A DNA stretch of 20,109 bases from DASWIG01 sp965371445 (GCA_965371445.1 CBDUYN010000184.1:1-20109), one strand, 5' to 3'; shown: positions 8,156-16,381, counted from the stretch's first letter. Made by a program: numbers and translations. Notes: generated by a model from the sequence alone, not told the origin.

Positions 8156-8905
8156 TCAGGCAGGGTCGATGACGGAGAGCTGGCGCAGGGCCTCGCGGTC
8201 GCGGACCAGGAAGCCGTCGGCCGCGGTCGCGACGAGGCCCTCCTTGCCCCAGCGGCTCATCACGCGGATCGAGGTCTCGATGGTGGTGCCGACCATGTCG
8301 GCGAGCTCCTGGCGTGAGAGGGGGATGGGGATGAATAGCCCCCCTTCCGTGCGGTGGCCGACGCTGTCGGCGAGCTTGACCATGAGCCGGGCGAGGCGGA
8401 TCTCGACCCGGTAGCTCATCAGCTCGACGATACAGTTCTTGCACTCGACGAGCTGGCGGGAGAGGAGCGGCAGGACCTCGCCGACGAGCTCGGGCTTCTC
8501 CTCGAAGAGGGCGAAGAGGTCGTCGCGGCGGATTTCCAGGCAGAGGGAGCGCTCGAGGGCGACGAGCGACGCGTCGCAGGTCTGTCCGGCCAGAGCCGCC
8601 GCCGTGCCGAAAAGGTCCCCCGGGTTGAAGAGGGCGAGGACCAGGTTGCGGCCGTTCGAGAGGGACCGCGACATCTTCACCCGGCCTGAGATCAGGACGA
8701 AGAAGCTCTCTGCGAGGTCGCCCTCGGCGAGGGCGGACTCCTCGTCCTCGATCCAGCGGAGCTCGCCGAGCTCGGCGAGGGCGTCGAAGGTGCGGGCAGA
8801 AAGGTCGGTGAGCGAGCAACCGGGGGGTAGACGCGCCTCGAGCTCCAGGGCCTTGACGCCGCGAGGGGCTCCGGCGACACCAGCTCCTCTACCCGGCGTA
8901 CCCAC
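8156..8905 (-). CDS. Crp/Fnr-family transcriptional regulator
   Basis: This is a DNA-binding regulator of about 249 aa. Residues about 30-150 form a cyclic-nucleotide-binding-like beta barrel (SFFVLISGRVKMSRSL, FNPGDLFGTAAALAG), followed by a long dimerisation helix (LMSYRVEIRLARLMVKLADSVG) and a Crp-type winged helix with the recognition region LSRQELADMVGTTIETSIRVMS (about 195-216). It lacks the N-terminal four-cysteine Fe-S set of FNR, though it has a CKNC pair at the start of the dimer helix. The start is uncertain: GTG 8905 is the first start after an in-frame TGA, with no clear Shine-Dalgarno. It begins 12 nt after the sulfotransferase stop, so the two are probably cotranscribed, and it lies upstream of nrdJ. 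The ligand or signal is unknown; redox or nitric oxide sensing is common in the family. Confidence 0.85.
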   Translation of the reverse strand: MGTPGRGAGVAGAPRGVKALELEARLPPGCSLTDLSARTFDALAELGELRWIEDEESALAEGDLAESFFVLISGRVKMSRSLSNGRNLVLALFNPGDLFGTAAALAGQTCDASLVALERSLCLEIRRDDLFALFEEKPELVGEVLPLLSRQLVECKNCIVELMSYRVEIRLARLMVKLADSVGHRTEGGLFIPIPLSRQELADMVGTTIETSIRVMSRWGKEGLVATAADGFLVRDREALRQLSVIDPA

Positions 8906-8917
8906 CCGAGGTCACCA

Positions 8918-9529
8918 TCAGCGGCGGTTGCGGTAGAGCTCCGGGTCGACGACCTCGACCATCTTCTCGATGTCGAGGTTTCCGCCGAGGAAACGATTGA
9001 GGCTCTCGGCCTCACCGAGCGGATCCTCCAGCACCTTCTTGTAGTCGAAGTCCATACATTCCAGGTGCGCCGCGTGGCGCAAAAGGTAGTTGGCCCGCCA
9101 GAGGTGGTTCTCGTAGATCTCCACCATCTTCTCGTCGCTCGTGTCGGAGGTCTCGCCGCGGCGGTCGAGCATCTTTTTTTGCGACGCCAGGACCTCGTGG
9201 AGGTTGCGCCGTAGGAAGACGATCCGGTAGTTGTTCTCCGGCGGCAGATCCTTCAGGAGGTACGAGATGATCTTGAGGACCTTGCCCCGGGCGTCCGCGA
9301 GCCAGCCTTTGTCCTCCATGCGGCCCAGGTCCTTGACGCGCTCGTCCTCGTAGTAGCCCTTGGGGTTGTCCTCGTCGGCGGTACGTATGCCGTCGACGAC
9401 GACGCTCATCCCGCCGGCCTCGAGCATCTTCATGGCCATCGAGGTGCCGGAGCGGGGAAGCCCCGAGACCACGGTGATCGGCTCACCGTGACGGATGCGC
9501 CGGTAGGCCCGGCGAAAGCTGGAGACCAT
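8918..9529 (-). CDS. Sulfotransferase-family protein (PAPS-binding P-loop)
   Basis: Predicted to move a sulfuryl group from PAPS to an unknown acceptor. It is 203 aa, short for the family (often 250-300). The 5'-phosphosulfate loop is GLPRSGTS at residues 23-30, and the 3'-phosphate site is RIVFLRRNLHEVLASQ at about 102-117, with Arg107/108 and Ser116. A DNPKGYYED segment follows the expected substrate-side region. There is no signal peptide or membrane helix, so it is cytosolic. ATG 9529 has AAGGAG 8 nt upstream. It lies 12 nt before the Crp/Fnr gene and is divergent from the AP-superfamily cluster across a 394-nt gap. The acceptor could be a glycan, lipid or small molecule; nothing in the sequence decides this. 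Confidence 0.8.
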   Translation of the reverse strand: MVSSFRRAYRRIRHGEPITVVSGLPRSGTSMAMKMLEAGGMSVVVDGIRTADEDNPKGYYEDERVKDLGRMEDKGWLADARGKVLKIISYLLKDLPPENNYRIVFLRRNLHEVLASQKKMLDRRGETSDTSDEKMVEIYENHLWRANYLLRHAAHLECMDFDYKKVLEDPLGEAESLNRFLGGNLDIEKMVEVVDPELYRNRR

Positions 9530-9741
9530 CTTCCGTACTCCTTCGTGACGTGGGACCTGGGGTTGGTTGGACGGGGCCGCCGTTGGCGATCGGACCGGCC
9601 CTCCTGGGGCCCCTGGGCAGGGCGGGCGGGCGCCTCAGGTCCGGCGACGAACCACCATACCCACATGGGGCCGGAAGCGCAAGAGGCGGCCGGATATTCA
9701 GCGGTTTGGGGCGTTTTTTTCGTCGCGAAGGCATCGAAGGC

Positions 9742-9770
9742 TTGCCAAGACCGCCGGTTCTGCGTACACT
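9742..9770 (+). promoter_or_regulatory. Sigma70-like promoter for the AP-superfamily cluster
   Basis: TTGCCA (9742-9747) and TACACT (9765-9770) are separated by 17 nt, matching the -35/-10 consensus at 5 and 4 of 6 positions with ideal spacing. It would give a leader of about 147 nt before the TTG start at 9924. Apart from this and a T7 run at 9715-9721, the 394-nt divergent gap (9530-9923) shows no convincing gene. Confidence 0.5.
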
Positions 9771-9923
9771 TCGGGCGCGTCGCAGGCGCTCCCTCCGCGG
9801 CGGATCCACCCAACGAGCTGGCCCGGTCCCGAGGCTCCCCCAAAGCCTTCGGTCTCGTAACGACCGCCCATATCGCCGCTGCGGAGCCCGCAGGAAGTCA
9901 ATCATCGACGGAGGATCAGCGTT

Positions 9924-12149
9924 TTGTTCTCAGGGTCGCCCGTGTACCCCGCGTCCGTCCCCTGGAAGGGACGGCGGCACCTCGGATTCCTTTTCGCCGC
10001 GATCTGCGCGGTGGCGCTGGCGTTGCCCGCCGAGGCCTACATCGGGCCCGGAGCCGGCGTCGCTCTCGTCGGGTCCTTCATGGTCATCCTGGGCACCCTG
10101 GTGCTCTCCTTCCTGGTCATCCTGGCGCTGCCCTTCCGCATCCTGTGGCGCAGGCTCCGCTACCGCCGCAAGGAGAAGCCCTGGATCCGCCGGCTCGTGA
10201 TCGTCGGCCTCGACGGACAGGAACCGAAGCTCACCGACCGGTTCATGAAGGAAGGCAAGCTCCCCAACTTCGAGAAGCTGGCCGCCCAGGGCGGCTACTA
10301 CCGGTTGGCGACGACCTTTCCGTCGATCTCGCCTGTGGCCTGGTCGTCGTTTTCGACCGGCAGCCATCCGGCGAAGCACAACATCTACGACTTTCTGGCC
10401 CGTGACCGGCGCACCTATCTGCCGCTTCTGTCGTCGACCAAGATCGGCTCCGTCGACCGCTTCTTGAAGCTCGGCAAATGGCGAATCCCGCTCCAGAAAC
10501 CCGAGCTCCGCTTGCTGCGCCGTTCGAAGCCCTTCTGGACGATCCTCGGCGAAAAGCACATCTGGTCGACCGTGTTGCGGGTGCCGATCACCTTCCCGCC
10601 CGACCGCTTCTACGGCGCCGAGCTTTCGGCCATGTGCGTGCCCGATCTCCTGGGCACCCAGGGGACGTTCCTGCTCTTTACCACCCGCAAGAGCGACGAG
10701 AGGTTCAAGGAGGGCGGCGAGCGGATCACCCTTACGACGTCGAACGGCTCCGGCCGTTTCGAGGCCAAGGTCCCGGGCCCCCCGAACAGCTTCCTCGAGG
10801 GCGAGCCGCCGATGGAGATCCCGCTCGTCGTCGAGACCGAGAACGGCTCGAAGCGCGCCCGGGTGACGATCGACAAGGACTCCTACGAGCTCGAAAAAGG
10901 GGTGCTCTCCGACTGGGTCAAGCTCACCTACAAGGCCGCCCCCGGCGTCAAGGTCAACGGCATCACCCGCATGCAGCTGACCGAGACCGGCGAGGAGCTC
11001 TCGCTCTACATGACGCCCATCAGCCTCGACCCCGACAACCCGGCGATGCCCGTCTCCCACCCGTCGTACTACGCCAACTACCTGGCGAAGAAGATCGGTC
11101 CCTACTCGACCCTCGGCCTGGCCGAGGACACCTGGGCCTTGAACGAGGAGATCATCGACGACGCGACGTTCCTACAGCAGACCTGGGACATCAACGCGGA
11201 GCGCGAGAAGATGTTTTTTGCCGCCCTCGACCGGCTGAACCGCGGTACCCTGACCTGCGTTTTCGACGCCACCGACCGCATCCAGCACATGTTCTGGCGC
11301 TACATCGAGCCAGGCCATCCGGCGGCGAAGGGCAAGGAAGCCGATACGTCGGAGCGCGAGCACAAGGACGCCATCGAGGACCTCTACAAGCGAAACGACG
11401 CCCTCGTCGGCCGGGTGATGGAAAAAATGGAGGAAGGCGACGTCCTGATGGTGCTCTCCGACCACGGCTTCGCCTCCTTCCGCCGCGGCGTCAACTTAAA
11501 CGCCTGGCTCCTGAAGGAGGGCTACCTGAAGCTGAAGGACGGTACCGACGGCTCTTGCGAGTGGTTCGCCGACGTCGACTGGTCTCAGACCAAGGCCTAC
11601 TGCCTCGGCCTGACCGGGATGTTCTTGAACCTGAAGGGCCGCGAGGAGCACGGCATCGTCGAGCGGGGCGAGGCGGAGGAGGCCCTCAAGGCCGAGCTCG
11701 TCGAGAGGATCTCGGGGCTCGTCGACGAGGAAAAAGGCGAGGTCGGCGTCACCGAGCTTTTCGAGACCAAGAAGCTCTACTCCGGTCCCTACATGGGCAA
11801 CGCCCCCGACATGCTGATCGGCTACAACTCGGGCTACCGGATCTCCTGGGACAGTGCCACGGGGATGTCCTCAGGTCCGGTCTTCGAGGACAACGTCAAG
11901 GCCTGGTCGGGCGATCACGGCATCGACCCACGGCAGGTCCCGGGCGTTTTGTTCACGACCCACGCGATCGACGCCGAGGATCCGGCGCTGATCGACATCG
12001 CTCCTACGGCCCTGCGGCTTTTCGGCGTCGATCCGCCGGCCCACATGGACGGCAAGGAGCTTTACAGCGATGCGGCGAGCTTCGCCGCCGCCAGCGAGCA
12101 GAAGACCCCGGCAAGCGGGGGCAAGAAGAAGACGAAGAAGAGGAAATGA
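9924..12149 (+). CDS. Membrane-anchored alkaline-phosphatase-superfamily phosphodiesterase/phosphotransferase
   Basis: This 741-aa protein has an N-terminal hydrophobic segment (residues 19-37, ending ALPAEAYIGPGAG) and a second helix (45-70) before Arg-rich RILWRRLRYRRK. The catalytic domain has the type I phosphodiesterase/nucleotide-pyrophosphatase (PF01663-like) metal set: Asp97 in IVGLDG, likely nucleophile Ser136 in PSISPVAW, Asp and His in FDATDRIQH, Asp-His in LSDHGF, and His in SGDHGIDPRQVPGV. The nucleophile is Ser where many relatives have Thr. The C-terminus is a lysine-rich tail (GGKKKTKKRK). The TTG start has GGAGGA 8 nt upstream, and earlier starts in this frame are unsupported. 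The next gene, a paralogue, begins 7 nt after the stop. The substrate is unknown; transfer or hydrolysis of a phospho- or sulfo-group on an envelope molecule is inference. Confidence 0.85.
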   Translation: MFSGSPVYPASVPWKGRRHLGFLFAAICAVALALPAEAYIGPGAGVALVGSFMVILGTLVLSFLVILALPFRILWRRLRYRRKEKPWIRRLVIVGLDGQEPKLTDRFMKEGKLPNFEKLAAQGGYYRLATTFPSISPVAWSSFSTGSHPAKHNIYDFLARDRRTYLPLLSSTKIGSVDRFLKLGKWRIPLQKPELRLLRRSKPFWTILGEKHIWSTVLRVPITFPPDRFYGAELSAMCVPDLLGTQGTFLLFTTRKSDERFKEGGERITLTTSNGSGRFEAKVPGPPNSFLEGEPPMEIPLVVETENGSKRARVTIDKDSYELEKGVLSDWVKLTYKAAPGVKVNGITRMQLTETGEELSLYMTPISLDPDNPAMPVSHPSYYANYLAKKIGPYSTLGLAEDTWALNEEIIDDATFLQQTWDINAEREKMFFAALDRLNRGTLTCVFDATDRIQHMFWRYIEPGHPAAKGKEADTSEREHKDAIEDLYKRNDALVGRVMEKMEEGDVLMVLSDHGFASFRRGVNLNAWLLKEGYLKLKDGTDGSCEWFADVDWSQTKAYCLGLTGMFLNLKGREEHGIVERGEAEEALKAELVERISGLVDEEKGEVGVTELFETKKLYSGPYMGNAPDMLIGYNSGYRISWDSATGMSSGPVFEDNVKAWSGDHGIDPRQVPGVLFTTHAIDAEDPALIDIAPTALRLFGVDPPAHMDGKELYSDAASFAAASEQKTPASGGKKKTKKRK

Positions 12150-12156
12150 CCCGCAC

Positions 12157-14109
12157 ATGTTCGAAAGCAAAGCAAAGATCGCCACGTTCGTGATCCTGGC
12201 CGCCCTCCTGGCCGGTTGTGGCGACGGCCGTCCGCCCGCCTACGACGGCCTGAGCGTCCTCGTGCTCGGCATCGACGGCATGGATCCCATTCTGACGAAG
12301 CAGTACATGGCCGAGGGCAAGCTCCCCAACGTCCAGCGCCTCCTGGAGAAGGGGACGATGTCGGACCTGGAGACTTCGGTACCGCCGCTTTCTCCGGTCG
12401 CCTGGTCGAACTTCATCACCGGGATGGATTCGGGCGGCCACGGCATCTACGACTTCATGCACCGCGACACGGAGACGCTCATCCCCTACTTCGCCATGTC
12501 GCGGGCGACGAGCGCCGAGGGCACGAAGCTCGGCAAGTACCAGATTCCCGGCGAGAGCGACCTGGAGCTCCTGCGTCGCGGCCAGCCCTTCTGGGAGGCG
12601 CTGGAGAGCCGCGGCGTGCCGTCGACGGTGGTGCGCATGCCGGTCAACTTTCCGCCCTCGGGCACCGCCAGCCGCGAGCTCTCCGGCATGGGCACGCCCG
12701 ATGCCATCGGCTCCTACGGGACCTTCTCCTGGTACACGTCGGTGCTCTTCGCCTTCAGCGGCCAGGACGTCGGCGGCGGCGAGATTTACGAGGTCTGGGA
12801 AGAAGACGGCATCGTTGAAGCCCGGCTCCACGGTCCGCCGAATCCGTTCCTGGCCGATGGTAGCGACCTCACGACCGACTTCAAGGTCTACGTCGACCCG
12901 GTCGACGACGTCGCCAAGATCGAGATCGGCGACGAGCACCGGGTCCTGAAGGTCGGCGAGTGGAGCGACTGGGTGCCGTTTAAATTCGCGATGATCCCGA
13001 CACAGACCTTGCCGGCCATGGTCCGTTTTCATCTCCGGCGGGTGCGTCCGGAGTTCGAGCTCTACGCCTCGCCGATCAACTTCGACCCGCTGGATCCGGG
13101 CATGCCGATCTCGACGCCGTCCGACTACGCGGCCGAGCTCGCCGAGGCCACCGGACGCTTCTACACCCAGGGCATGCCCGAGGACACCCGCGCTTTCGAG
13201 GAAGGTGTCTTGACACGCGACGAGTTCCTGGCCCAAGCCGACATCGCCGGCCGCGAGATCCGCGAGCAGTACAAGCACGTCTTGGCCGACTTCGAGGGCG
13301 GCCTCCTCTACTACTACACCGGCAACCTCGACCAGGTCTGCCACATGATGTACAAGGTCATCGACCCGGAGCATCCCAGGTACGACGCGGAAGCCGACGC
13401 TCCCTACGCCGGAGAGATCGAGAAGCTCTACCGGGAGGCCGACGAGCTCGTCGGGATGGCGATGGATAGAATGGACGACGATACTCTCCTCGTCGTCATG
13501 TCGGACCACGGCTTCGCCCCCTTGCGGCGGACGATGAGCCTCAACACCTGGCTCAAGGAGAACGGCTACCTGAGGTTGAAGGACCCGGACCTGAAAAACG
13601 ACTCTGGCCTGTTTTTGAACGTCGACCGTTCGAAGACCCAGGCCTATTCGGCGGGCTTGAACGGTCTCTCTCTGAACCAGCGGGGCCGAGAGAAGGGCGG
13701 CATCGTCGATCCCGCGAAGCGCGAGGCGCTGCTCGCCGAGATCGGCGAGAAGCTATTGGCGACCGTCGATCCCAAGACCGGGCAGCCGGCGGTGACCAAG
13801 GTCTATATCCGCGACCAGTTCTTCAAGGACCGCGGCGAGCTCGAGGTCGGCCCCGACATGGTGATCGGCTACGCCTGGAGCTACGGCGGCTCAGGCGACT
13901 CCGCGCTCGGCAAGGTGCCCGAGGAGCTGTACGAGGACAACGACCGCGAGTGGACGGGCGACCACGGCATGGACCACGAGGTCGTCCCCGGGGTGTTGAT
14001 TGTGAGCCGGCCTTTGAAGCGCACGGCGACGTCGCTTAGAAACCTCGCCGCTTCGATCCTCGCCGAGTACGGTGTCGAGAGTTTTCCCACTACGGCTGCG
14101 GCGCCCTAG
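12157..14109 (+). CDS. Lipoprotein alkaline-phosphatase-superfamily enzyme, paralogue of the upstream gene
   Basis: This 650-aa protein has a lipoprotein signal (MFESKAKIATFVILAALLAG then Cys21, lipobox LLAGC) and would be lipid-anchored outside the cytoplasmic membrane. All predicted metal and catalytic residues are present: Asp40 in LGIDGMDP, likely nucleophile Ser79 in PPLSPVAW, Asp/His in LDQVCH, Asp-His in MSDHGF and His in TGDHGMDHEVVPGV. It shares block structure with the preceding gene (EGKLPN, SPVAWS-F-TG, GIYDF, MP-DTRAF/LAEDTWAL, LNTWLKENGYLRLKD), so the pair arose by duplication. ATG 12157 fits the signal peptide and the GAGGAA upstream; the frame is open further upstream but that part is antisense-like Arg-rich sequence overlapping the neighbour. 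Both copies look active, so they may act on different substrates or in different compartments. Gene spacing indicates one operon. Confidence 0.85.
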   Translation: MFESKAKIATFVILAALLAGCGDGRPPAYDGLSVLVLGIDGMDPILTKQYMAEGKLPNVQRLLEKGTMSDLETSVPPLSPVAWSNFITGMDSGGHGIYDFMHRDTETLIPYFAMSRATSAEGTKLGKYQIPGESDLELLRRGQPFWEALESRGVPSTVVRMPVNFPPSGTASRELSGMGTPDAIGSYGTFSWYTSVLFAFSGQDVGGGEIYEVWEEDGIVEARLHGPPNPFLADGSDLTTDFKVYVDPVDDVAKIEIGDEHRVLKVGEWSDWVPFKFAMIPTQTLPAMVRFHLRRVRPEFELYASPINFDPLDPGMPISTPSDYAAELAEATGRFYTQGMPEDTRAFEEGVLTRDEFLAQADIAGREIREQYKHVLADFEGGLLYYYTGNLDQVCHMMYKVIDPEHPRYDAEADAPYAGEIEKLYREADELVGMAMDRMDDDTLLVVMSDHGFAPLRRTMSLNTWLKENGYLRLKDPDLKNDSGLFLNVDRSKTQAYSAGLNGLSLNQRGREKGGIVDPAKREALLAEIGEKLLATVDPKTGQPAVTKVYIRDQFFKDRGELEVGPDMVIGYAWSYGGSGDSALGKVPEELYEDNDREWTGDHGMDHEVVPGVLIVSRPLKRTATSLRNLAASILAEYGVESFPTTAAAP

Positions 14110-14149
14110 GCCGGCCGTTCAAGGGTTTCTCAAAGACTGGAGCAAAGAA

Positions 14150-14344
14150 ATGTTCGGAACCACGAAAGTGAAGCTCGAGACCGACCTCGTCAACAAGGTC
14201 AAGCGCTACGCCGAGATCGCCGGCTACTCCTCGGCCGAGGAGTTCATCACCCATGCTCTCGAGAAAGAGCTCTCCCAGCTCGAGGACGCCGATTCCGAAG
14301 AGGAAATCAAGAAGCGCCTGCGGGGTCTGGGTTACATCTCCTAA
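14150..14344 (+). CDS. Small ribbon-helix-helix-like protein
   Basis: This is a 64-aa protein starting MFGTTKVKLETDLVNKVKRY. A short beta strand (TKVKLETD), a helix (LVNKVKRYAEIAG), a turn and a second helix (SAEEFITHALEKELSQLE) match the Arc/MetJ-type ribbon-helix-helix pattern. An acidic-basic tail (DADSEEEIKKRLRGL) then ends in GLGYIS. ATG 14150 has GGAG 7 nt upstream. It sits 40 nt after the lipoprotein enzyme and 35 nt before the membrane protein, on the same strand. It could be a DNA-binding autoregulator of the cluster, but the conserved-looking GLGY(I/V) end also occurs at the C-termini of sulfatase-like proteins (from memory), so a non-DNA role with its AP-superfamily neighbours is possible. 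Confidence 0.75.
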   Translation: MFGTTKVKLETDLVNKVKRYAEIAGYSSAEEFITHALEKELSQLEDADSEEEIKKRLRGLGYIS

Positions 14345-14379
14345 AGGTCATTCGCCCACGAAAACCTGCGAGCCGATCC

Positions 14380-15231
14380 ATGTCGATTCTGAACTCTCTT
14401 CTGCGCAGCGTCACCGACGCTCTCCTCTCCCCGTTCCGTGCGCTGCCGGCGCTCGTCGGCCTCGTGATCCTCTCCGCGGTTTTCGCGGTCGTGGCGCTCT
14501 ACATCTTCAAGTGGACGTCGAACCAGGACAAGATCGAGGCGGTCAAGCGCAAGATCCACGCCGGGCTCTTCGAGATCCGGCTCTTCAACGACGAATTGAA
14601 GGCGATCTTGCGCGCCATGTTCGACATCTTTCGCCACAACGTCACCTACGTGGGGCTCTCGTTACCGCCGCTCCTGGTGATGATGATCCCCTTCGTCCTG
14701 GTGGTGGCGCAGCTCCAGTTCCAGTACGGCTACACGGGCCTTGAGCCAGGCGAGGAGACACTCGTCAAGGTGGTCTTGAAAGAGGAGCGGGCCGCGGACT
14801 TCAAGAAAGGCGGCAAGCCCCCGCTAGAGCTCCTGGCGCCCGAAGGGCTCACGGTTCACGGTCCCTCGATGTGGGCCTATCCGATCAACGAGGCCTCCTG
14901 GCGGCTGACGGCGGAGGAGTGGGGGGCCTACGAGATCGAGCTCCAGTGGGAGGGCGGCGAGAGCGTCACGAAAAGCGTCGTCGTCTCGGAGGAGGAGATC
15001 CAGTTGTGCTCGCCCTCGCGGCTGGCCTCGGGGTTCTTGAACCAGCTCCTCTACCCGGCCGAGGATCCGCTCCCTGGCGACAGCCCCTACGAGTCGATCG
15101 AGGTCAACTACGAGGGCGGCGACGTCGCCACCTACCTCTTCGGTTTTCGGACCCACTGGCTGATCATTTTCCTTGTCCTCTCGGTGTTGCTCGCCTTCGT
15201 CCTGGCGAAGCCGCTGGGCATCAAGCTGTAG
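14380..15231 (+). CDS. Three-TM membrane protein with cytosolic helical segment and extracytoplasmic domain
   Basis: I do not recognise a named family with confidence. The 283 aa contain a helix at about 22-44 (ALVGLVILSAVFAVVALYIF), then a charged amphipathic stretch (SNQDKIEAVKRKIHAGLFEI, RLFNDELKAILRAM), a second helix at about 91-113 rich in Leu/Pro/Met, an approximately 140-residue polar domain with beta character (GEETLVKVVL, YEIELQWEGG), and a third helix near 259-279 ending AKPLGIKL. Positive charges place the amphipathic stretch inside and the large domain outside. The TM-coil-TM layout loosely recalls the Oxa1/EMC3 (DUF106) insertase plan, an inference only. It closes the four-gene cluster, and association with the two AP-superfamily enzymes suggests a complex or export role. 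ATG 14380 has no strong Shine-Dalgarno. Confidence 0.75.
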   Translation: MSILNSLLRSVTDALLSPFRALPALVGLVILSAVFAVVALYIFKWTSNQDKIEAVKRKIHAGLFEIRLFNDELKAILRAMFDIFRHNVTYVGLSLPPLLVMMIPFVLVVAQLQFQYGYTGLEPGEETLVKVVLKEERAADFKKGGKPPLELLAPEGLTVHGPSMWAYPINEASWRLTAEEWGAYEIELQWEGGESVTKSVVVSEEEIQLCSPSRLASGFLNQLLYPAEDPLPGDSPYESIEVNYEGGDVATYLFGFRTHWLIIFLVLSVLLAFVLAKPLGIKL

Positions 15232-15247
15232 CGAGGCTTGCGCCTCG
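15232..15247. terminator. Hairpin between convergent genes
   Basis: CGAGGC-TTGC-GCCTCG is a perfect 6-bp stem immediately after the membrane-protein stop and 14 nt before the stop of the convergent methyltransferase. It could end both transcripts, but neither side has a T-run. Confidence 0.4.
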
Positions 15248-15260
15248 TGACTACCTTCCG

Positions 15261-16064
15261 CTATCCGGGAGTACGATCCGACGGATCGTTGGCCGGACGG
15301 CCCATGAGGTAGGTCAAGGCCGGACCGCCGCGCATGGAGAGCCGGCCCATCTCCCACTCGTAGCCGTCCGCCACGACGTCGTCGATCAGCGCCTGCATCT
15401 CTGCCGGCGAATAGACGCGGAGGCAGGAGACCACCCCGTCCCACAGGCTGAAGAGCGGCACCAGCGGGACGAGGTACGTCCACAGAAGCCGGCGCCACCG
15501 GAACGGACGGATGAAGGGCGTCAGCGCCCACACCGTCAACGGTACCGTCAGCACCCCGACAAACGCCGGGACCGAGCGTCCGACGAATTCCAGGACCGCG
15601 ATGCCGAGACGCTTCGCGGCAGCGTCGGCGAGGATGCCGCGGGCCTCTTCTTCCCGGAAGTGATGGAAGCCGTTGACGATCAGACGGAAGCCTTCGAGCG
15701 ACGCTGGCACGTGGCGGGCGTCGACCGGCTCCTCGACGTAGACGAGCGAGCCGTTTTCGGAATGAAGCACCTGGAAGCGTTCGAGGTTGGGATAGAGGTC
15801 GCTCAAGCGCACCGTGACGCCGTAGCCCTCGTGCTCTTTCAGCATCCGCGAGATCGTGACGGCCGGTCCGGCGCTGCCCGAGCAGAGGTCGACGATTTGG
15901 CGCGACCCCGCCGCCTCCATCGCGCGGCGCAGCCTGGGGACGAAGGCCTCGTAGGGCCACTCCGTCAAGTTGGCGAAGAAGTCGAGGAAGTCCGTCATCA
16001 GGCCGCGGATCCCCGCCGGGAACCAGGGCTGGTCCTCGAGCTCGAAGAGGTGAAGGCGGCCCAT
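15261..16064 (-). CDS. Class I SAM-dependent methyltransferase with C-terminal hydrophobic segments
   Basis: Predicted methyltransferase of about 267 aa with an unknown acceptor. Motif I is IVDLCSGSAGPAVTIS at about 57-72, the acidic end of beta 2 is RLSDLYPN, and LIVNGFHHF is the motif IV region. The N-terminus (MGRLHLFELEDQPWFPAGIR) matches a recurring group of small methyltransferases with an FE-x-D/N-x-PW segment (from memory). After the Rossmann core there are hydrophobic stretches (VPAFVGVLTVPLTVWALTPF and WTYLVPLVPLFSLW) that may form one or two membrane helices, then a final beta-rich end. ATG 16064 fits the family N-terminus; a TTG at 16073 overlaps the stop of the upstream frame. 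It faces the AP-superfamily cluster tail to tail. Confidence 0.8.
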   Translation of the reverse strand: MGRLHLFELEDQPWFPAGIRGLMTDFLDFFANLTEWPYEAFVPRLRRAMEAAGSRQIVDLCSGSAGPAVTISRMLKEHEGYGVTVRLSDLYPNLERFQVLHSENGSLVYVEEPVDARHVPASLEGFRLIVNGFHHFREEEARGILADAAAKRLGIAVLEFVGRSVPAFVGVLTVPLTVWALTPFIRPFRWRRLLWTYLVPLVPLFSLWDGVVSCLRVYSPAEMQALIDDVVADGYEWEMGRLSMRGGPALTYLMGRPANDPSDRTPG

Positions 16065-16069
16065 CGGTT

Positions 16070-16381
16070 TCAACGGAGCCGGCAGAGGGATCGGCTATTT
16101 CCAGCGTAGGGCCGCGCTCGGGGAAATCGGGGGGACGAGTTGACGCGATCGCCGCCTTGAATGGGACGGCATGAGGGCACAGAATAGTTTCTAGGACGCG
16201 TCGATCTGAGATCGCCGCACCGCCGCGTGCCGCGGCGGCTGAGCCTCGATAGGTGATTGGCGCAGACGGTTTGCGCTGATATGAAACCAAGCAGAAACGA
16301 GGTTTCGTCCCAGTCGTCGCGGCACCGATCCTTGATCTGCTCCTTCGTAGCAAACGGCTCATCGGCTATCTCGTACGGCAC
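16070..16381 (-). pseudogene. Truncated DUF3223-like cassette gene
   Basis: GTG 16381 has AGGAG 8 nt upstream and begins VPYEIADEPFATKEQIKDRC, similar to the start of DUF3223 proteins (F-x-T-K-x-x-I-x-x-R-C, from memory). After about 22 residues the resemblance fades (DETSFLLGF might be a displaced later segment), and the frame runs into Arg-rich sequence up to a TGA overlapping the methyltransferase start region. The start lies 47 nt inside the cassette boundary at 16433, typical for a cassette gene. No attC follows it, so the last cassette has probably lost its 3' end where the array meets the chromosome. The family match is tentative. Confidence 0.35.
16220..16238. other. GC-rich hairpin near the integron/chromosome junction
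   Basis: CCGCCGCG-TGC-CGCGGCGG is a perfect 8-bp stem-loop inside the degraded end of the last cassette. It could be a terminator or part of a lost attC. I could not build attC arms around it. Confidence 0.3.

Noticed and set aside
9700..9725. Intrinsic terminator at the T7 run (9715-9721)
   Set aside because: No stable stem directly precedes the T-run and no plus-strand gene ends there.
12004..13509. A 501-codon minus-strand frame across the two AP-superfamily genes
   Set aside because: It spans a gene junction in antisense and has no family features.
16220..16238. A further attC site around the GC-rich hairpin
   Set aside because: No R''/R' cores at suitable distance, and the GTATAAC core expected for this cassette is missing.
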